NCBI GenBank assembly: GCA_012270595.1
Contig: JAAXIA010000159.1
Coordinates: forward strand, 1 to 15,306
Length of the DNA stretch: 15,306 nucleotides
Direction: 5' to 3'
Source of the DNA: Rhodanobacteraceae bacterium
GTDB taxonomy: Bacteria; Pseudomonadota; Gammaproteobacteria; Xanthomonadales; Rhodanobacteraceae
Numbering within the stretch: the stretch's first letter is position 1; each line of letters begins with the position of its first letter. The position numbers and the translations under genes were made by a program. Below are positions 13,167 through 15,306 of this stretch, piece after piece. The notes below the pieces were generated by a model that was given only the letters and a program-made list of their open reading frames with translations, was not told the origin of the DNA and ran no database searches.

Positions 13167-15306
13167 ATGCTCTGCCCTATTTCGCACCCTCCCCTACCGA
13201 CCAGCCCCAGACAACGCCGCTACTGGATCCCGCCACAGGGGTCAGCCTACGCCTTGCTGCTCACGCAGGTCGCACGCACGCACAAGGGACTGCTGGTCGC
13301 GGTAACTCAAGACACCCAGCAAGCATCGATACTGGAAGACGAACTGCGTATCTTTGCCGATGGTCTACCGGTACTGCACTTACCTGACTGGGAAACATTG
13401 CCTTACGATATTTTCAGTCCCCATCCGCAAATCATCTCACAACGTATAGCCACCCTGTACCGCCTGCCCGGGATGCGCTGCGGTGTACTGGTCGTACCGG
13501 TGGCTACGATGATGCAGCGCCTTGCTCCACATCAACATATCAGCCAGTCGAGCCTTATGGTCAGTCAGGGGCAAAGGGCTGACCTTGGCAATGAACAACG
13601 TCGCCTGGAAGCAAACGGCTACCATCACGTGCCGCAAGTCACCGAACCGGGAGATTTTGCTGTTCGTGGTGCATTGCTCGACATCTTTCCCATGGGCAGC
13701 GCCCAGCCTTATCGTATCGAGCTGCTCGATGACGAGATCGACTCCATCCGCAGCTTCAATCCAGAAACCCAACGTTCACAGCAACGGGTAGACAAGGTTG
13801 AGCTACTACCAGCTCGCGAATTTCCGCTTACCAAGCAGGCGGTGAAGGACTTTCGCCAGCGTATGCGCGAACGTTTTCCGATTGATGTGCGCCATTGTCC
13901 GCTCTACCAAGACATGAAGGAAAGCGTCACCCCGGGCGGCATTGAGTACTACCTACCCTTGTTCTTCCCATCAGCAGAAGCCACAGAATCTGCAGAAAAC
14001 GGACTTGTCACCTTGTTTGATTATCTACCAGCGGATAGTTTATTTGTACTGGGTCAAGACGGCCATGAAGCGAGTGAGGCCTTCTGGAAACAGACCGCCG
14101 CACGCTATGAGCAGCGACACCACGACCTTGAACGCCCGGTACTCCCACCCAATGAGCTATACCTGTCTCCAGGACAATTAGGCGAGCATCTAAACAGGCA
14201 CCCTGTAATAAAACTGGTGAAGCCCCAGCACAAACATGCTGTTGCCACCGGAACCCAGGCCGCACCGGAGTTACCACTGCACAGCAAAGGCAAAGAAACA
14301 GGCGCCGCACTACGCGAATTTCTGGAAAACTACCAAGGTAGTGTGTTGATCGCAGCTGATTCTAAAGGACGGCGCGAAGTGCTGTTGGAAACCCTTGCCA
14401 CCGTCGGCTGGCATCCAGAAAAACTGCGTGACTGGCCCACCTTTGCAAACTTTTGTGCCAGCGGCAAACTAAAACCTGTACAACCAGTTATTCATTGCAC
14501 AACAGACACACATTCAGATTCCCAGAAAAAAACAGTACGCTCCCACCTGGCCATCACCGTCGCGGCACTGGAGAAAGGCTTTGTAATCAGCCATCCGGCC
14601 ATCACCGTACTTACCGAACGCGAATTGCTGGGTGAACGTGTCCGCGGCGAGCACCGCAGACGCCGCAGCAGCGCTCGCGATCCAGAAACCATTATTCGTG
14701 ACCTGAGCGAACTTTCCGAAGGGGTACCTATTGTTCACGTCGACCATGGCGTGGGCCGTTACCAGGGACTACGCGCCATGGCACTGAGTGGCATGCAAGG
14801 GGAGTTTATGGTTATCAGTTACGCCAAGGGCGATAAACTTTACGTGCCAGTAGCTCAACTCAGCCTGGTAAGCCGCTATAGCGGCACCGCGCCAGAACTG
14901 GCACCACTCCATTCACTGGGCGGTAGCGCATGGGAGCGGGCGCGTAAAAAAGCGGTCGAAAAAGTACACGACGTGGCCGCTGAACTTCTGTCCATCTATG
15001 CAATGCGCGAGGCCCGTGGTGGCGAAGCGCTCTCCATCGATCGCCCCTTGCTGGAACAGTTTGGAGCCAGTTTCCCCTTTGAAGAAACTCTCGACCAGGA
15101 ACAGGCGATCAAGGCTGTACTCAGTGACCTTGCTGCACCACGTGCCATGGACCGGGTGATCTGCGGTGATGTGGGCTTTGGCAAAACCGAAGTCGCCCTG
15201 CGCGCGGCCTTTGCTGCAGCCACTGCAGGTAAACAGGTCGCCGTGCTGGTACCTACCACCTTGCTTGCCCAGCAACATTATCGCAATTTCGCCGACCGTT
15301 TCGCCG
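13167..15306 (+). CDS. mfd: transcription-repair coupling factor, N-terminal 713 residues (runs off the window)
   Basis: Mfd removes RNA polymerase stalled at DNA damage and recruits UvrA for nucleotide excision repair. The frame is open from an ATG at 13167 to the right edge: 713 of about 1150 expected residues. Visible parts are the UvrB-homology module (PDWETLPYDIFSPH near 73-86, RGALLDIFPMG), the RNA polymerase-interaction region (VPIVHVDHGVGRYQGL), and helicase motif I GDVGFGKTE (667-675, Lys673). DQEQAIKAVLSDL and VAVLVPTTLLAQQHY flank the ATP site as in E. coli. The Walker Lys lies about 39 residues further on than in E. coli, from several small insertions such as the HCTTDTHSDSQKK loop. 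No Shine-Dalgarno sequence precedes the ATG; a GTG four codons upstream is possible. The remaining helicase motifs lie outside the window. Confidence 0.97.
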   Translation, partial: MLCPISHPPLPTSPRQRRYWIPPQGSAYALLLTQVARTHKGLLVAVTQDTQQASILEDELRIFADGLPVLHLPDWETLPYDIFSPHPQIISQRIATLYRLPGMRCGVLVVPVATMMQRLAPHQHISQSSLMVSQGQRADLGNEQRRLEANGYHHVPQVTEPGDFAVRGALLDIFPMGSAQPYRIELLDDEIDSIRSFNPETQRSQQRVDKVELLPAREFPLTKQAVKDFRQRMRERFPIDVRHCPLYQDMKESVTPGGIEYYLPLFFPSAEATESAENGLVTLFDYLPADSLFVLGQDGHEASEAFWKQTAARYEQRHHDLERPVLPPNELYLSPGQLGEHLNRHPVIKLVKPQHKHAVATGTQAAPELPLHSKGKETGAALREFLENYQGSVLIAADSKGRREVLLETLATVGWHPEKLRDWPTFANFCASGKLKPVQPVIHCTTDTHSDSQKKTVRSHLAITVAALEKGFVISHPAITVLTERELLGERVRGEHRRRRSSARDPETIIRDLSELSEGVPIVHVDHGVGRYQGLRAMALSGMQGEFMVISYAKGDKLYVPVAQLSLVSRYSGTAPELAPLHSLGGSAWERARKKAVEKVHDVAAELLSIYAMREARGGEALSIDRPLLEQFGASFPFEETLDQEQAIKAVLSDLAAPRAMDRVICGDVGFGKTEVALRAAFAAATAGKQVAVLVPTTLLAQQHYRNFADRFA

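Noticed and set aside
14549..14608. 12-base direct repeat GGCCATCACCGT, 48 bases apart in mfd
   Set aside because: The two copies encode similar beta-strand residues at places where Mfd proteins already have such sequence, and the bases between are not duplicated.

Overview
The window reads as chromosomal DNA of a proteobacterium, most likely a gammaproteobacterium; a betaproteobacterium cannot be excluded. Three things point there: the contiguous petA-petB-petC-sspA-sspB run, a DegS/AlgW-type anchored protease divergent from petA, and E. coli-like ParC, MiaB, SspB (with the terminal ClpX-binding tail) and Mfd sequences. Base composition looks moderate, and there are no tRNA or rRNA genes, insertion sequences, phage genes or CRISPR arrays that I can see. 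It is mostly housekeeping DNA, with unusual features inside and between the genes.

Layout. 1-132: edge sequence, unassigned. 133-879 (-): pteridine reductase-type short-chain dehydrogenase. 1124-1570 (-): small exported protein of unknown function with an HxHxHxH strand. 1828-4068 (+): parC. 4069-4627: 559 bases with at most one weakly supported small secreted ORF. 4628-5116 (-): MTH1/MutX-like Nudix hydrolase. 5328-6077 (-): phoU, with no pst genes beside it. 6294-7619 (-): miaB. 7875-9080 (-): degS-like periplasmic protease carrying a run of ten G on its coding strand. 9236-12961 (+): tightly packed petA, petB, petC, sspA, sspB. 13167 to the right edge (+): mfd, cut off by the window after the first helicase motif.

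How the genes work together. PetA, PetB and PetC form the cytochrome bc1 complex: quinol oxidation at the Rieske/cytochrome b site and electron transfer to cytochrome c1. They run straight into sspA (RNA polymerase-associated GST-fold regulator) and sspB (ClpXP adaptor), linking respiration to starvation response and proteolysis. The divergent DegS-like protease would sense envelope stress and cleave an anti-sigma factor. The 155-base degS/petA gap holds two inverted repeats of the same half-site, one overlapping candidate promoter elements on both sides. ParC, MiaB, Mfd, the Nudix hydrolase and the pteridine reductase are chromosome-segregation, tRNA-modification, repair, nucleotide-sanitation and folate-type functions.

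The observations most worth checking are the G10 tract in degS (possible phase variation or a sequencing error), the paired dyads between degS and petA, the atypical Rieske cluster loops, the His-alternating exported protein, the 18-base tandem repeat before mfd, and the alphaproteobacterial look of PhoU. I found no convincing wholly new multi-gene system.
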